Of a DNA stretch of 64,000 nt, positions 1-11,189 are shown piece after piece; position 1 is the stretch's first letter; the number at the start of each line of letters is the position of its first letter. Both the position numbers and the translations under genes were made by a program. Origin of the DNA: Rhipicephalus microplus (Eukaryota > Arthropoda > Arachnida > Ixodida > Ixodidae); contig NC_134705.1 in NCBI RefSeq assembly GCF_043290135.1, forward strand, positions 37,203,771-37,267,770. The letters are read 5' to 3'. The notes beneath the pieces were generated by a model that was not told where the DNA came from, searched no databases, and was given only the letters and a program-made list of their open reading frames with translations.

Positions 1-1521
1 ATCGATTCGAGTGCTTTCAGCCGGGGGCATGCTTCTTGTTGTTCCGAAGATAATTTATAAGGAGATCTTATGTATCTTGCCCTCCTCCATCCCAATAATA
101 CGTTTATGAGAGGATAATGTGCGGGCTATTCAGGGAGCCTCAATTAACAAGTACAAAGTCCCCCACAATAACAAATGAATTTGTCAGGTGTGTGACATTT
201 AGAGGAGTGCAATACATCTTACTACCACTTCAATACGTTCAAGAAATTAAGGAATAGAAATGTCAATTTAGACAATTAGGCCATGACATGGTCATAGTTG
301 GGCCCCGGACATGACCTTGACGAGATGCAATGGTTGGTATGCTCTTAATGTGTTTGTCCCTGCGATTTTAAAGGGCCACTCACAAGGTTTTGAAAACAAG
401 AAAAACGAGTGCAATACTTTTTCCTGATATTTCTTGTCCTTCTTGCATATTTCTGGGACGCAGCAAGTGGTTTCCGTCATGCCTATAGCGTACGTACATG
501 CTCTGGATTGGTGCTTATACGCGAAAAATGAAATGTGGTATGCCTCGAACACTACTTTTTCATACCACCGCTCGTCCGTTCTTCGTGATCTCGCGTGAAT
601 ATCGTGAACAATCTAGCAATCACCCTTAATTTTGTCTGTTTAAAACTCCTCAAGCAGCGATAACAGCGTCTAGTCCAGAAGCGCGGAATCCTGATAGACG
701 TTAGCCCTTACTGTTCACGTGCTTTTAAGAACTAAGGTATTAGGAGGATACTTCGCATCAAAAATTGTTTATTATATAATTCAGCTCCGTTACATGCTTA
801 GAAAGTGCAACAGAAAGTCCCATAATTTTCGAGAGAAACTTACGGAAGGACCTCCTGTATACAACGGCATTAGTGCAGTATATACAAATATTACAGCAAA
901 ATATGCAAATATATGAGCAATGAATAACGAGCTTAGTTATTATAACAATGCAACCAATGCATATAACGTAATGGCAATACCATTAAAATATTACACTTAA
1001 ATGTTCAACAGCACATGACAACACGGCAACAACAAGCCAGAATATCGAACTCTACATGACAAATGAAACTAGTTTTACTATCCATGGCATCAGTTCTATA
1101 AAAGCAAATGTAGATATGAATCTGACACAGAACTGTGTGAGCAATTATTGTTATTTTACAGCTCAGATGAGTAGAAAATTCTTGAAGAAAATATGTTTTG
1201 CTATGCTAGGTGAAAATGTGAAAGATTTGCGATGATTTTATTTCGAAGGGCAATGAATTCCAAATCGCTACGCTTGTAAACAAGGTTGTGAACTACCCGT
1301 AGTTTATTATGGGGGCCAGTAAAAGAAAATTATTGCACAGGGAAAACCGGGTGGTATAGCTGTTACTAAACTGATGGTGATTTAAGCACGCAATAACATT
1401 GACATGCGTAATGAGTCTATATGCAATTGTGGTCAGGCGGTGGCGAAATATTTGTCTTTATCATAGTATTTCAAGCACTGAAAACAATGTGTTAAAGGAG
1501 GGGTAAAATGGCTGAAAGTCA

Positions 1522-1990
1522 TCAGTTCAACCACTTCATTCTGTACTCGCTGCAACCATTTAATGTCCTTGAAGTAAGTGTTGGCCAAGATGACACCAAG
1601 TACGAAATATAACTGTGATAGACATAATACAAAGCATGTAATACGTGAGGCAGGAAATACGTACTTGTCTTGATGATAGAATTGATTCCGATTGCAACAT
1701 TCATAACTAGTGAAGCGGCATGTTTACGAAATCTTAGTTCAGTATCTAAGGTGTCGCCAAGAAACAGCGCGTCAATGGAAATGTTCATGACCTTATTACT
1801 GATGTGATGGGAAGGTGGCATATTAAGTAGAATTTGCGGGGAATGAGACACCATAAAGATGGTCTTAGTACCACAGATCTGCAGCTGATTGTTCTGGCAA
1901 TGTAAGGTCATGTTATGGAACTCTGTGTAGAGGTCAGTCTGTAGAGCAGTAACCGATTTATATTATGTAAGAATGGGTGTGCCGCCACCG
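1522..1990 (-). pseudogene. LINE reverse transcriptase C-terminal fragment (LINE-3)
   Basis: The minus-strand translation has the layout of the thumb and C-terminal part of a non-LTR retrotransposon RT: a beta-hairpin region (CGTKTIFMVS), then LGDTLDTELRFRKHAASL, then a run like 'INSIIKTSTYFLPHVL...SYISYLVSSWPT'. This spacing is typical of CR1/L2/Jockey-type elements. The copy at 34791-35267 keeps about 30 more N-terminal residues, including a changed catalytic box. No 5' part is nearby and the frame is short, so it is a dead fragment. The clade is uncertain. Confidence 0.65.
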
Positions 1991-2261
1991 TACAAAGTAC
2001 GCTAGGTCCCAGTAAGAATGGTAGGTAGGTCAATATAGAGAAGCAGACTAGAGCATGCTATAGCACAGACTGACCTCTCAGCTTTTTCTCAATAAACCTG
2101 TCTCTCTTTCCCGTAGGTGGGTCAATATTAAACATCAAAAATTAAAGTGAGCCTAAAGTTGATCCCTGTGCCATACTAAGGATAATGAACTCGGGCGATA
2201 AAAGATGGCCGTTAAATTGTACTATTTCAGACTAATTACTGAAGAATCTTTCATATATTTA

Positions 2262-3639
2262 TTTTTTATTTATTTATTCAGTAGTACTATCAACTCTCTT
2301 TTGAAGGCTTTTACAGGGAGGGTACAACCAAATACAAATCAATTATAGTACAGCTATGCCAGGTGGCAGCGCAATCAATACATGTGAGACAATCTATCGA
2401 ATTGACAAACACTGCTTTCATTTACAGCATTGCCTGGCTACGCAATACAAAGCTTAAACACAGCTTGGAAAAAAAAATTACTCAAACCAAGGAAACATGC
2501 AGGCTTATCATCTGACAGCTCATCCAACGAATACATGTTCAACAATTTTTCGAATTGGCAAAGACCGCTTGCATTTACCACAACTACTGGCAACGCATTC
2601 CAAAGCTCTATCACAGCTGTAAAAAAAGAATAACAATTCACACTCAAGCGACAAGAGTATGGCGCTAAAACACACTCGTGATTAACCCGACGGCTTTGTT
2701 TCCCTGTCATAATATTGCAATTTTTATTTATTTATTTATTTTATGTTATTATATGTTAATTTTTATTTGGCCTTGCAGTAATCCGAAAAAGAATTCAACA
2801 GTTAGTTTTGCCTTCATGCCTCAAGTAATTCCAGTTCACAGGACTGCAACATATGCGTGACAAAATCTACCCGGCAGTAATACGTGCATATGAAGCGGAT
2901 GGCATGGCGTTGAACTTTTTCTAATTTTGTTTTCACGCTGGCTTGATGAGGACTCCTCACGACTGAAGCATATTATAGCAGTTATGTAACGAAGGTTTTG
3001 TAAGCCACAAGTTTTATATTCGCGTAGCTTGGTGTAGTTTTTGCATTAGCAACCTAGTCTCTAGTTTGCTTTCAAGCACACTTTGTCTATCTGTGTACAT
3101 CATGTCAATTTTTGTGTAAGAGTGATTCCTTAATACTTAAATTGGTTATCATAGAGCCATAAATCCCCGTCGATACAATATCGAAAGGGCGTAACGCCTG
3201 TTGTTTTAGTCTGTGTGTAAGTAGATTTTTCGTAGTTTACTTTCATAACCCATAAATTGCATCAATGTCTGAATTTTTCCAAACAATCACTAATTCCAAC
3301 TTCATCGTGGTTGCTCGTTACATTAGAAAAAGTAGGTAGTCCTTTGCAAAAATGTTTACTCGCACAGGGTGTTCAACCGCTGAAAATATATCGCTGATAT
3401 ATTAAAGAAATAACAAAGGGCCCATAATCGAGCCCTCGGGAACACCTGAGAACACTTGGAGTGGACATGATGAACTGGCATTTAAACGTACTGTCGGTGT
3501 ACAATCCTTCAGGTATTCTTCTATTTTAAGTCACTGATGTTCCCCCAATACAGATTTATTGAAGTTTAAATAATAGCTTATCACGATTCACTTTATTGAA
3601 AGCCTTTGCAAGATCTATACAAGTGACACCAATTTTCAA
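2262..3639 (-). mobile_element. LINE-2 relic (CR1/L2-like RT, 3' part)
   Basis: Reading the minus strand from 3639 downward gives, across several frames, an RT palm start (CIDLAKAFNKVNRDKLLFKL, ending near 3560), the fingers/palm motif SGVPEGSIMG near 3420-3470, a thumb segment resembling YASVVRSPHQASVKTKLEKV near 2950, and a C-terminal tail (SFFTAVIELWNALP) near 2580-2640. The 3' end lies at TTTA-type simple repeats near 2262. Another TTTA tract at 2728-2745 interrupts the coding remains. Frameshifts and stops are frequent. The 5' part appears cut off where LINE-1 begins at about 3640. The equivalent in copy B is about 35520-36905. Confidence 0.7.
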
Positions 3640-5205
3640 TTCAAATTCAAGTTCTTTATTTCTACCTCGTAAGAATAGAGACAATAGAGGCGCAGAAAAA
3701 GCTGTAACAGAAAACTTTATGAAGCCGTGACGTCCTTTTGCTTTGCAGCAATGTGCAGCAAAGTTCATTAAACAACCGTGATAACATATGGTAATGACAA
3801 ATTGACAGTGATCAACAAATACAAAAGAGAAAACTAGTAGAAGATATTATAAATTATATTGTATATATATATTCACAATAAACACACACAGGTATGTATA
3901 AAAAGAATAAAAAGAGCAAAGAGAAAGTAAGACATATTATATCTATAAGTTAAGATACATACCACGCAAAGCACTTTTTGACGAACTGAAGAGATCCAAA
4001 CAACTTTGTAGATATATATGCATTCAGAAGAGAAGGATGATTAAATTGCAGGCATGGTCGATCCGATTTTATTCTGGGTGCCGGCACAACCCAAGACGAT
4101 CCGGTGTCTTGTCATAAACGCTATTTCTCCGGCATGCAATCTAGCATGAAATCGTCAATAATTTATATTTTTTCGAGTTTCGTGTTCAAGCCTGGCACTC
4201 AAAAGAAATTGTATAGGTCGGGGATCTTTATTACATTACTTTGCACAAGGAGATCCGAACTCGGCGAGGGCCAAGGTACATTATGAAGGCGATGAAGGAA
4301 TCTATTTTACAAAATGTAGATACGTTGAAGACAGCCAGGAGTTGTCGTCCGCACACTAGGTAGCAATATTTCTAATACGATTAAAAAAGGAAATTGTACA
4401 GTAGTATATAGTATTGTTTTTCTGGAAAAACGTGTTTGAGACTGCTTACAATTCCAGGTATTTGAGCCAGTTTTGTTGAAATCTGGTCCACATGCTGCTC
4501 CAAAAACATACAGAAAAAAACAGTCTGAGGCACTCGAATTCTTTAACAACATATATACATCTTGAGTTCAGCCTAATGTCGATGCGAGAAAGAACTGGTT
4601 TATTTTTTTGACCGGAATACAACAGGCTGCGTTTTCTTCTCGCTGACACGCACGCAGTTGGTTTCTGAAAATTTTTGTAGTTCAGTAACGGTATTATTGC
4701 AATCTTGAACAGAGAGATCAAGGTTATTTCCAGTAAAAAATATGCTGGGATCATCAGCATAGATGACAAATTTAGCAGTGGTGCTGATATTGCAAATGTC
4801 ATTAATATACATAGTAAAAACCAATGGCCCTATTATACTGCCCTGTGTAACACCAGAAGTAACAAACTTTAGTTCAGACTGCACGTTGTCAATGCAAACG
4901 GCCTGTTTTCTATGCGATAGATATGATTTCATGAGCAGTTACGCCTGTCCACGATTACCATAACATTGTATGTTTTGAAGGAGTATAGTGTGGTTGACAA
5001 AATATGCGCTTTGGAAAAATCTACGACGATACCGATAATGAAGGCTTTCTTTTCAAACTGTGTTATTATATTTTTCTTTTGTTCGAGTAGTGCTAGTTCA
5101 CCAGATTTATTTTTACAAAACCCAAATTTATTTGGTGAGAGTAGGTTACGTTTTTTAATAAGTACATATAACCTAGTATATAGCACTTTCTCAAAAAGTG
5201 TACAC
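3640..5205 (-). mobile_element. LINE-1 relic (CR1/L2-like), inserted next to LINE-2
   Basis: On the minus strand, 5205-4929 reads like an RT N-terminus (LYTRLYVLIKKRNLLSPNKF, then DFSKAH, expected DFSKAF). 4932-4600 carries SGVTQGSIIGPLVF and the catalytic box as YADD. A frameshifted continuation runs to 4446. The rest, 4330-3640, is mostly a 3' region with a short C-terminal frame (RHRIVLGCAGTQNK) and an AATAAA-like signal near its 3' end. It joins LINE-2 exactly where the latter's RT palm starts, which suggests insertion of LINE-1 into LINE-2. Its 5' end is cut by the Ty3/gypsy fragment at about 5225. In copy B the element is cut at 38042. Names are local labels. Confidence 0.68.
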
Positions 5206-5224
5206 CTTTGTGCGCAAATACATT

Positions 5225-6383
5225 CAGTAGTGCCCGCAGTTCCAACGACGCAAAGCTCTCCCTTCTCACGAGTCTGGCCCTATCCAGCCAATACCTTGCC
5301 CAGCCAGGCCTTTCGACCTCGTTGTAATGAATCTGTATGAGCCTCTTCCAGTCACGGCTACTGGAAACCATTGAATCGTGGTCGCTGTCGACTACTTGAC
5401 GTGATACGCTGAAACAGCCGCTTTGCCTGCTGCTACAGCACACGACGTATCATCTTTTCTCCTGCGAAACTTCATTCTTCGTCAAGGTGCACCGCGTAAA
5501 CTTCTCAGCGACAGAGGACGTTAATTCCTCTCTGAAGTCGTCCACGCACTCTTTGCCGAATGCCGTATCATTCGCCGCACTGCCACCGCGTACCTTCCGC
5601 AGACGAATGGATTGGCGGAAAGATTCAACCATACTCTTGGGGACATGCTATCTAACTATATATATATGTTGCCTCAGACCACTCCTATTGGTACCTCATT
5701 CTGCTTTTTGTGACGCACGCATATACCACTGCTCCACAAACGACTACGGGCTTTTCACCATTTTTCCTGTTATATGGCCGAGACCCTTCCACTACACTAG
5801 ATACCATTATACCCTACCACCCGATTCCTCCGAGTTTACGCCTATCTCTGAAGCTGCCCGCTGCGCCGAGGAATGTCGTAAGCTCGCCCAGTCGTTTACA
5901 ACCAAAGACCAAAGAAAACAAAAATCTCGACGTGTCGATAACCAGCCGTACCCTAATTTTGTTCCGAACACTTTTGTGTGGCAATGGGTTTCCGCTGTAC
6001 CGACAGGTCTTTACTCGAAGCTTGTTTCAAAATACCAGGGATCGTACGGCATTGTCTCGCAGACTTGCTGCTAACTACATCGTCGAACCCGTTACGCCAT
6101 CGACAGACCAGCACTTTCGGGGTCGTGAAACCGTTCACGTAGAGCGGTCGAAACCTTATTACGATCCGCTTGTACTCTGTTCTCCATGAGTCGCCAGGGC
6201 GGCCCTTTTTCCGACGGGGGATTAAATGTAGTGAAGAACAATGCCCACCACTGCAGCGAAATCGAAATGTTGGCGGGAGGCGCGAGCGAAGGCTGCCTGG
6301 TTGCGGTGGCGACGCTGCCCGTATACTCGGCCTGCTCTTGCTGCTTCTGTACCAACGCTGCTACCACTTTTCACCTTGCATTT

Positions 6384-6386
<3 letters not shown>
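5225..6386 (+). mobile_element. LTR-A: 3' part of a Ty3/gypsy element (integrase plus 3' LTR)
   Basis: Only the integrase and the 3' LTR remain. Across frames the sense strand shows the zinc-finger exit, the core segment LLSDRGR followed by a stop, a PQTNGLAERFNHTLGDML motif near 5590-5655 with the region of the catalytic Glu, then TTGFSPFFLLYGRDP at 5739-5790 and a C-terminal domain ending near 6189 (5710-6189 is the best-preserved frame). At least three frameshifts and stops are present. The purine tract at 6211-6226 fits a polypurine tract directly before an LTR that begins TGTAGTG. Everything 5' of integrase is missing and replaced by LINE-1. Confidence 0.8.
6227..6386 (+). repeat. LTR-A 3' LTR, 160 bp
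   Basis: It begins TGTAGTGAAG directly after a purine-rich tract and ends TTTACA, giving the usual TG...CA ends. The next base starts an AT microsatellite. The first bases resemble the start of the LTR-D LTR. No 5' partner exists in the window. Confidence 0.65.

Positions 6387-6466
<80 letters not shown>
6387..6466. repeat. AT microsatellite, 80 bp
   Basis: Uninterrupted AT dinucleotide repeat that starts at the first base after the LTR-A 3' LTR. The open frames of tyrosine/isoleucine repeats over it are artefacts of the repeat. 6467-6643 holds nothing I recognise. Confidence 0.98.
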
Positions 6467-6469
<3 letters not shown>

Positions 6470-6643
6470 TAAAAATATTGTGCACCTCTGCCATTCATTT
6501 TTGGCAAAATATGCATTCTAATGCCGACCTGTGCGCTTTCAATGACGGTATTTTTATTCTGATTCACCGCGCAAGCTCTCGTCTTCTGCCGGTGTCAGTG
6601 TTATTTACTAAAAGCTCTAAAATAGACTAACTATTCGCCGGTT

Positions 6644-6688
6644 TGTGTGTGTGTGTGTGTGTGTGTGCGTGCGTGCGTGCGCGCGCGC

Positions 6689-6745
<57 letters not shown>
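6644..6745. repeat. GT microsatellite with short CG interruptions
   Basis: TG/GT dinucleotide tract of about 100 bases, interrupted near 6668-6690 by GC-containing variants. The cysteine/valine repeat frame across it is not a gene. Confidence 0.97.
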
Positions 6746-6747
<2 letters not shown>

Positions 6748-7751
6748 TCCTGTTTGCTGAGGACATTCAGCAGGCTGGACATCTCATCAGCTGAAAGCAG
6801 GGATGGTGATTTCGATAAGCACAGCAGATAACAGAATAACGCTCTAAGTTTTCACCGCATTTCTTTGGCGTGTTTTTTTTTCTAAGATCAGGAAATAAGT
6901 CATTTACTCTTTTATAATGGGCCATTTGGATGTGAAACTTCCTTCTTCCTGCGCAATGTGTACTACGAAAATGTTTTACAAGTGACATCCAACTAGTTCA
7001 TTTTATTCATGACCTTCATGTTATTCTGAATAATCAACGTACTGACTGTTGTTTCTCGACTATAGAAAGCTTAGGAGAATATCGCTAACTAGCGCTTTCT
7101 AAAGAAACTTACTTTCTTGAAGTAAAAATTGTGGCATAAAAGGGTTTTAAAGCTTTCGTCACCAACCAGGTGATCATCTAAGCTATTAATGACCATTTCA
7201 CCTTCCCGTAAATTCAGGTGTACCCAAGGTGTGACTGAACCAGTTTTAGAGTGTAACACTGGGGTGCCGTTGCTGTGTTGAGTGGCATGGCTGTTGGCGT
7301 TGAAGCAACTGATAAAGCGAACAAGGATGGTGGAGAGTGGCGCGGAGACTGTCGATGTCACGATCCACTGTCATCTAAAGTCGCTTTCTTGCTCCGTTTC
7401 TCTAGCACATGAGCTGCGCCCTTGGTCAGAGCTCGTGAGCATGCAGGGTTTGGACGTGCACGGCGGCTGGCTTCGCTTGTAACTGCGCTGTCGGCGTCTT
7501 ATTTAGTTTGCCATGCCCACTTTGCACAGCGTGGTGTGCATAGTTTGCTATTTCTTTGGCAATATGCAATGAAGATTACATTGGCACTATTGTTAATAGC
7601 CAGAAGCAGGAACTGCTATAACACAGTTCGTGTTGCCGTAGCGTGAAGCTGCACCTATAATTCCCATTAGCCAGCATCGCAATTATTGGTGACTTTTTTA
7701 ATAGGGAGTGGGCATAAATACTTTTTATAGGTTCAAGAGTACATAGCAAAC
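6746..7751. other. Gap: nothing identified
   Basis: I see no gene, repeat or transposon signature here. Overlapping frames near 7089-7361 (minus) and 7282-7482 (plus) have no recognisable domain and look like chance frames. Confidence 0.5.
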
Positions 7752-8058
7752 ATTATTTATTTATTTATTTATTTATTTATTAAACCTCAGGGCCAACAGG
7801 CATTACGGAGGGGAGTGGTAAAAACAACAAAACAAGTTTGTAAGTACAGTAGGCAATGCAATGTTTTTGGTTATACAACAGCAGATTTAAACAATACAAG
7901 AGAAAGAAATGAGAAATATCAATATGGCCTATAGGAAAATAGTAAGATACATTCTTATAAAAAAGATAAAGATAACGTTTCTAAGTATACGTTGAGCATT
8001 GTTACACTTCTATGCAACAGCTGCAACAAATTTAACAGGTAACAGTGAAATCTTATTT

Positions 8059-9400
8059 TTAGAAATGTATAAGGTGACTTATATACGACCAGGTATTCAA
8101 AGAATTGGTTAATGCAGTCACAAATGCGTCACGATCTGAAATTTTTACCAACAATTCGGGAAGGCAATTCCAATCGCGTGAAGTGCGTGGTACGTATGAT
8201 TGTCGAAATGACTCTTGTTTAGACGATGGGATGCCAACTTTGAGAGCGTGAACTAAACGACGAAAAACGTAATGCAGCGCAAGGAGTAGTAAATCATGGA
8301 AGTATGAGTGGTGATATATTTTATCTAAAGGGGTCAAGCGAATTGTAGTACGACGAGAAGCAAGTGAAGGCAATTTAAGGGTAGATTTCATTAGTGTGGT
8401 GCTCGTGTTTCGATTGTAATTAGCTGTTATGAAACGAACAGAGTTATTTTGTACCATTTTTAATGAATGCACAATATTATGGTGGTATAGATGCCAAACA
8501 CATGCAGCATATTCAAGTTTAGTACAAACTAGTGTTTTATACAACATCAGCTTGACAGAAGAATGTTATTTGATGAAGTTACGACGAAGATATCAGAGCA
8601 TGCGATTAGCGTTACAAACAACATAGTTAATATGAGAATTCCTTGTTAGGTTGCTACTAATATGACCTCCGAGGTACTTGTATGAGGTGACACTGTCTAA
8701 TTGTGTGTCATGTAAGTTACAAGTAGGTAAAGTGGTGATCTTTCCTGACACACGCATGAATTAACATTTTTTACTGTTTAATTCCATGAGCCATGTGTTG
8801 CACCAGTTCAGGACAGCACTGAGGTCAGATTGAAAAAGGGCGATGTCGTTAGGTTCAGTTATTTCACAAAAATTACCTAATCATCGGCAAAAGATGAACA
8901 GATGAGGTGACGCAAGATGGCAGATCGTTATTATAGTATAGAAAAAGAAGCGGACCAAGAACGGAGCCCTGTAGTGCACCATAATGTACCGTACATCCCG
9001 TGGAATTAATTCCATTAGCTGAAACGAATTGCGAGCGGCTGTAAAAAAACATTCAATCCAAGTTCCAAGGCAGGGGTAAAGGTTAAGTAGTCGTAATTTA
9101 AAAATGGGCAGTTTGTGATTGATTGATTGATATGTGGGGTTTAACGTCCCAAAACCACTATATGATTATGAGAGACGCCGTAGTGGAGGGCTCCGGAAAT
9201 TTAGACCACCTGGGGTTCTTTAACGTGCACCCAAATCTGAGGACACGGGCCTACAACATTTCCGCCTCCATCGGAAATGCAGCCGCCGCAGCCGGGATTC
9301 GAACCGTGACACACCTTGTCAAAAGCTTTGGAAAGATCGAGAAAAATGCAGTCGGTGAGCAAGCTGTTGTCAAGATTGGTGTTTAGTTTATGCACAAAAA
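8059..9400 (-). pseudogene. LINE-G reverse transcriptase remnant
   Basis: On the minus strand 9395-9310 reads LLTDCIFLDLSKAFDKV (palm motif A). The frame resumes left of the SINE with HKLPIFKLRL. QGSVLGPLLFLYYNNDL follows near 8990-8935, and the catalytic box survives as FADD near 8883, followed by a stop. The 8547-8059 frame is the C-terminal region (YKTLVCTKLEYAACVWHLY ... YVPRTSRDWNCLPE). The protein would polymerise cDNA at the target site. Stops and frameshifts make this copy dead. Confidence 0.75.
9119..9309 (-). mobile_element. tRNA-derived SINE (tick Ruka-like) inserted in LINE-G
   Basis: The element reads on the minus strand: a polymerase III B box is present as the complement of 9295-9305 (ggattcgaacc on plus), and the plus-strand left end is a GATT repeat that forms the SINE's 3' tail. 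The body (tttaacgtcccaaaacca near 9140) is one I associate with abundant tick SINEs. It interrupts the RT of LINE-G. The 4-base flank GTGA occurs at 9115-9118 and 9306-9309, and removing the insert restores one continuous RT frame (DKVCHKLPIF), so the insertion site is precise. The family name is from memory. Confidence 0.8.
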
Positions 9401-10217
9401 GTGTTAATTGAGTTTCGCAAGAGTATTATTTGCGAAATCTATGTTGCGATTGAGTGAAAAATGGGTGTGACTAAAAAATTTGCTATGTGAGAAGCCAAAA
9501 TTTGTTTAAATATTTTACATGGTACACTAGTGAGAGAAATGGGTTTGTAGTTTAAGTGAGAATGCTTGTTACCTGATTTGTGGATTGGAACTACCTTCCC
9601 GGCTTTACACTCACATGGGAGAACACCGTTGTTAGCGACTGTTGAAAAATTTTGGTTAGTTTTATGGATGAATAACAGACTGTACTTTAGAGGTCTTTGA
9701 CGTTTCTTTGATCGCTACCCGGTGCCGAGGATGGTTTCAGTGACTTAATAATGCTTGCGACACCATCGTAGCTGAGAATGACAGGAAACATATGATCGTG
9801 GTGATAGGGTTGCACATGGGGAGCTTTGGTGGTGGTCGGTAAAAAAAGTTTTTTGAAAAAACATCATTAAGCATGTTCGAGCATTGGTTGGTTGGTACAG
9901 CGTTACCGCTAAGATCATTAAGTACTATATGATCACTTTCTTGAGGATTGATCACTCGCCAAAATTTTTTTCGGGTTAGTCTTCAACATCGTAGGTAAGG
10001 TGTTGCTTATAAAACGATCTTTGGCAACTTTTAAAGCCTGCGCGTATTCATCAGCGCACTTCTTGTAATCTGACCAACGAGCCCTACTATTGATAACTTT
10101 ACCCGACATGAAGAGACGCTTCTTTTTATTAGACAAGCGTTGAGGCTGGTGATTATACCATGTTTTTTTTTTCAGGTTGGAGGAGATAGCGTAATCAGGG
10201 ATGTAATTATCTGTTAG

Positions 10218-10980
10218 TTACACAACCTTAGCAAGAAAGATACTCCAGTTTGACAGAACGTCGCGATAGTCGAAATTATTCAAGAAATCATCAAGAAATA
10301 CAGCAAGTTCGTTGTTGATGGTAAGAAAGTTGGCCTTGTTGTAATCTCGTAGTGTCTTACTCGTTTTGCCGGTTTTAGGTTGTGCAAGGCAAACGTTAAA
10401 CGAGAGAAGGCTATGATCACTTATTCCAGGCAGGTATGTTACATCAGAAACAAATATGGGTTGCGTAGTCAATACAAGATCGAGTTATTTGAAGCGACAG
10501 GTGTTATACTTGTTTATTCTTTAATCAACTGCGCTAGAGAAAATGTACTGCACAGCTCTAAGAAATCTTGCACCATAGATGAGTTTGGGTACACTGTGAC
10601 GGGTTCATTTTTCCATGTTAGGCATACTGAAATCACCAAGTAGGAAAATTGGCCGTGTGGTGTAATAGGAAAAAAACACTATTAATGTCATCAAGTAAAT
10701 CACGCACAAACGTTGTAGTGAAACTAGGGGAGTGGTAGCAAACACCCAAAATTATTTTTGGTGGGCTAGTGTTACGACTGCCCATACAATCTCCAACTTT
10801 GAAGCAGTTTGAATGTAGTCTGAAGGCAACCTTTTATTTATCGCCAAAAGCACGCCACCACCAGAACGATTATTGCGGTCACAGCGGTAAATAGAGAAAT
10901 CGCGTGAGTTGGCAAATAATTAATGGTCCTCGATTGCTGGTTGAAGCCAGGTTTCTGTCAATGAGATTATATCCGGTTCG
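10218..10980 (-). pseudogene. LINE-G APE-type endonuclease remnant
   Basis: In fragments on the minus strand I read LTETWLQPAIEDH (near 10975-10920, with the catalytic Glu of the TETW box), GGGVLLAINKRLPSDY (near 10865-10815) and, in the 10472-10218 frame, ISDHSLLSFNV with the C-terminal Ser-Asp-His box. These are the landmarks of the apurinic-endonuclease-like domain that nicks target DNA to start reverse transcription. The order and spacing are right for one domain of about 230 residues. At least one frameshift separates the parts, so it is inactive in this copy. Confidence 0.7.
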
Positions 10981-11189
10981 CATGTATCAATGGCTGAATC
11001 CAATAAAGGCCGTTTGTTGATAATGCTTCTGATGTTAGTAAAAAGAAAAGATGTATTGAGCGGTTCATGGTTGTTGACCCTGTCGCGTTGCTATTTCGCA
11101 GAGCGATTGGACTTCTGGGTACCAGATGGTGACGGCCAAATATGTGTTGTCTTGCCGGTCATAGCTATGGGTGCTCGTAATGCCTCGAC

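Larger units (their letters stand above)
1..4770. repeat. Duplicon copy A (uninterrupted over the visible part)
   Basis: Bases 1-346 closely match 13264-13608. Bases from about 348 to 4770 match 28347-29388 and then 34656-38042 in the same order and orientation. The similarity covers non-coding sequence as well as the LINE relics inside, so this is duplication of a composite block rather than independent insertion of one family. Copy A runs straight through the two points where copy B is broken, so it serves as the empty-site reference. It may extend left of the window. Bases 348-1389 hold no gene I can recognise; the short frames there (for example 719-916) do not look coding. Confidence 0.85.

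Noticed and set aside
6387..6630. Long frames of Tyr-Ile repeats on both strands
   Set aside because: They are translations of the AT microsatellite, not proteins.
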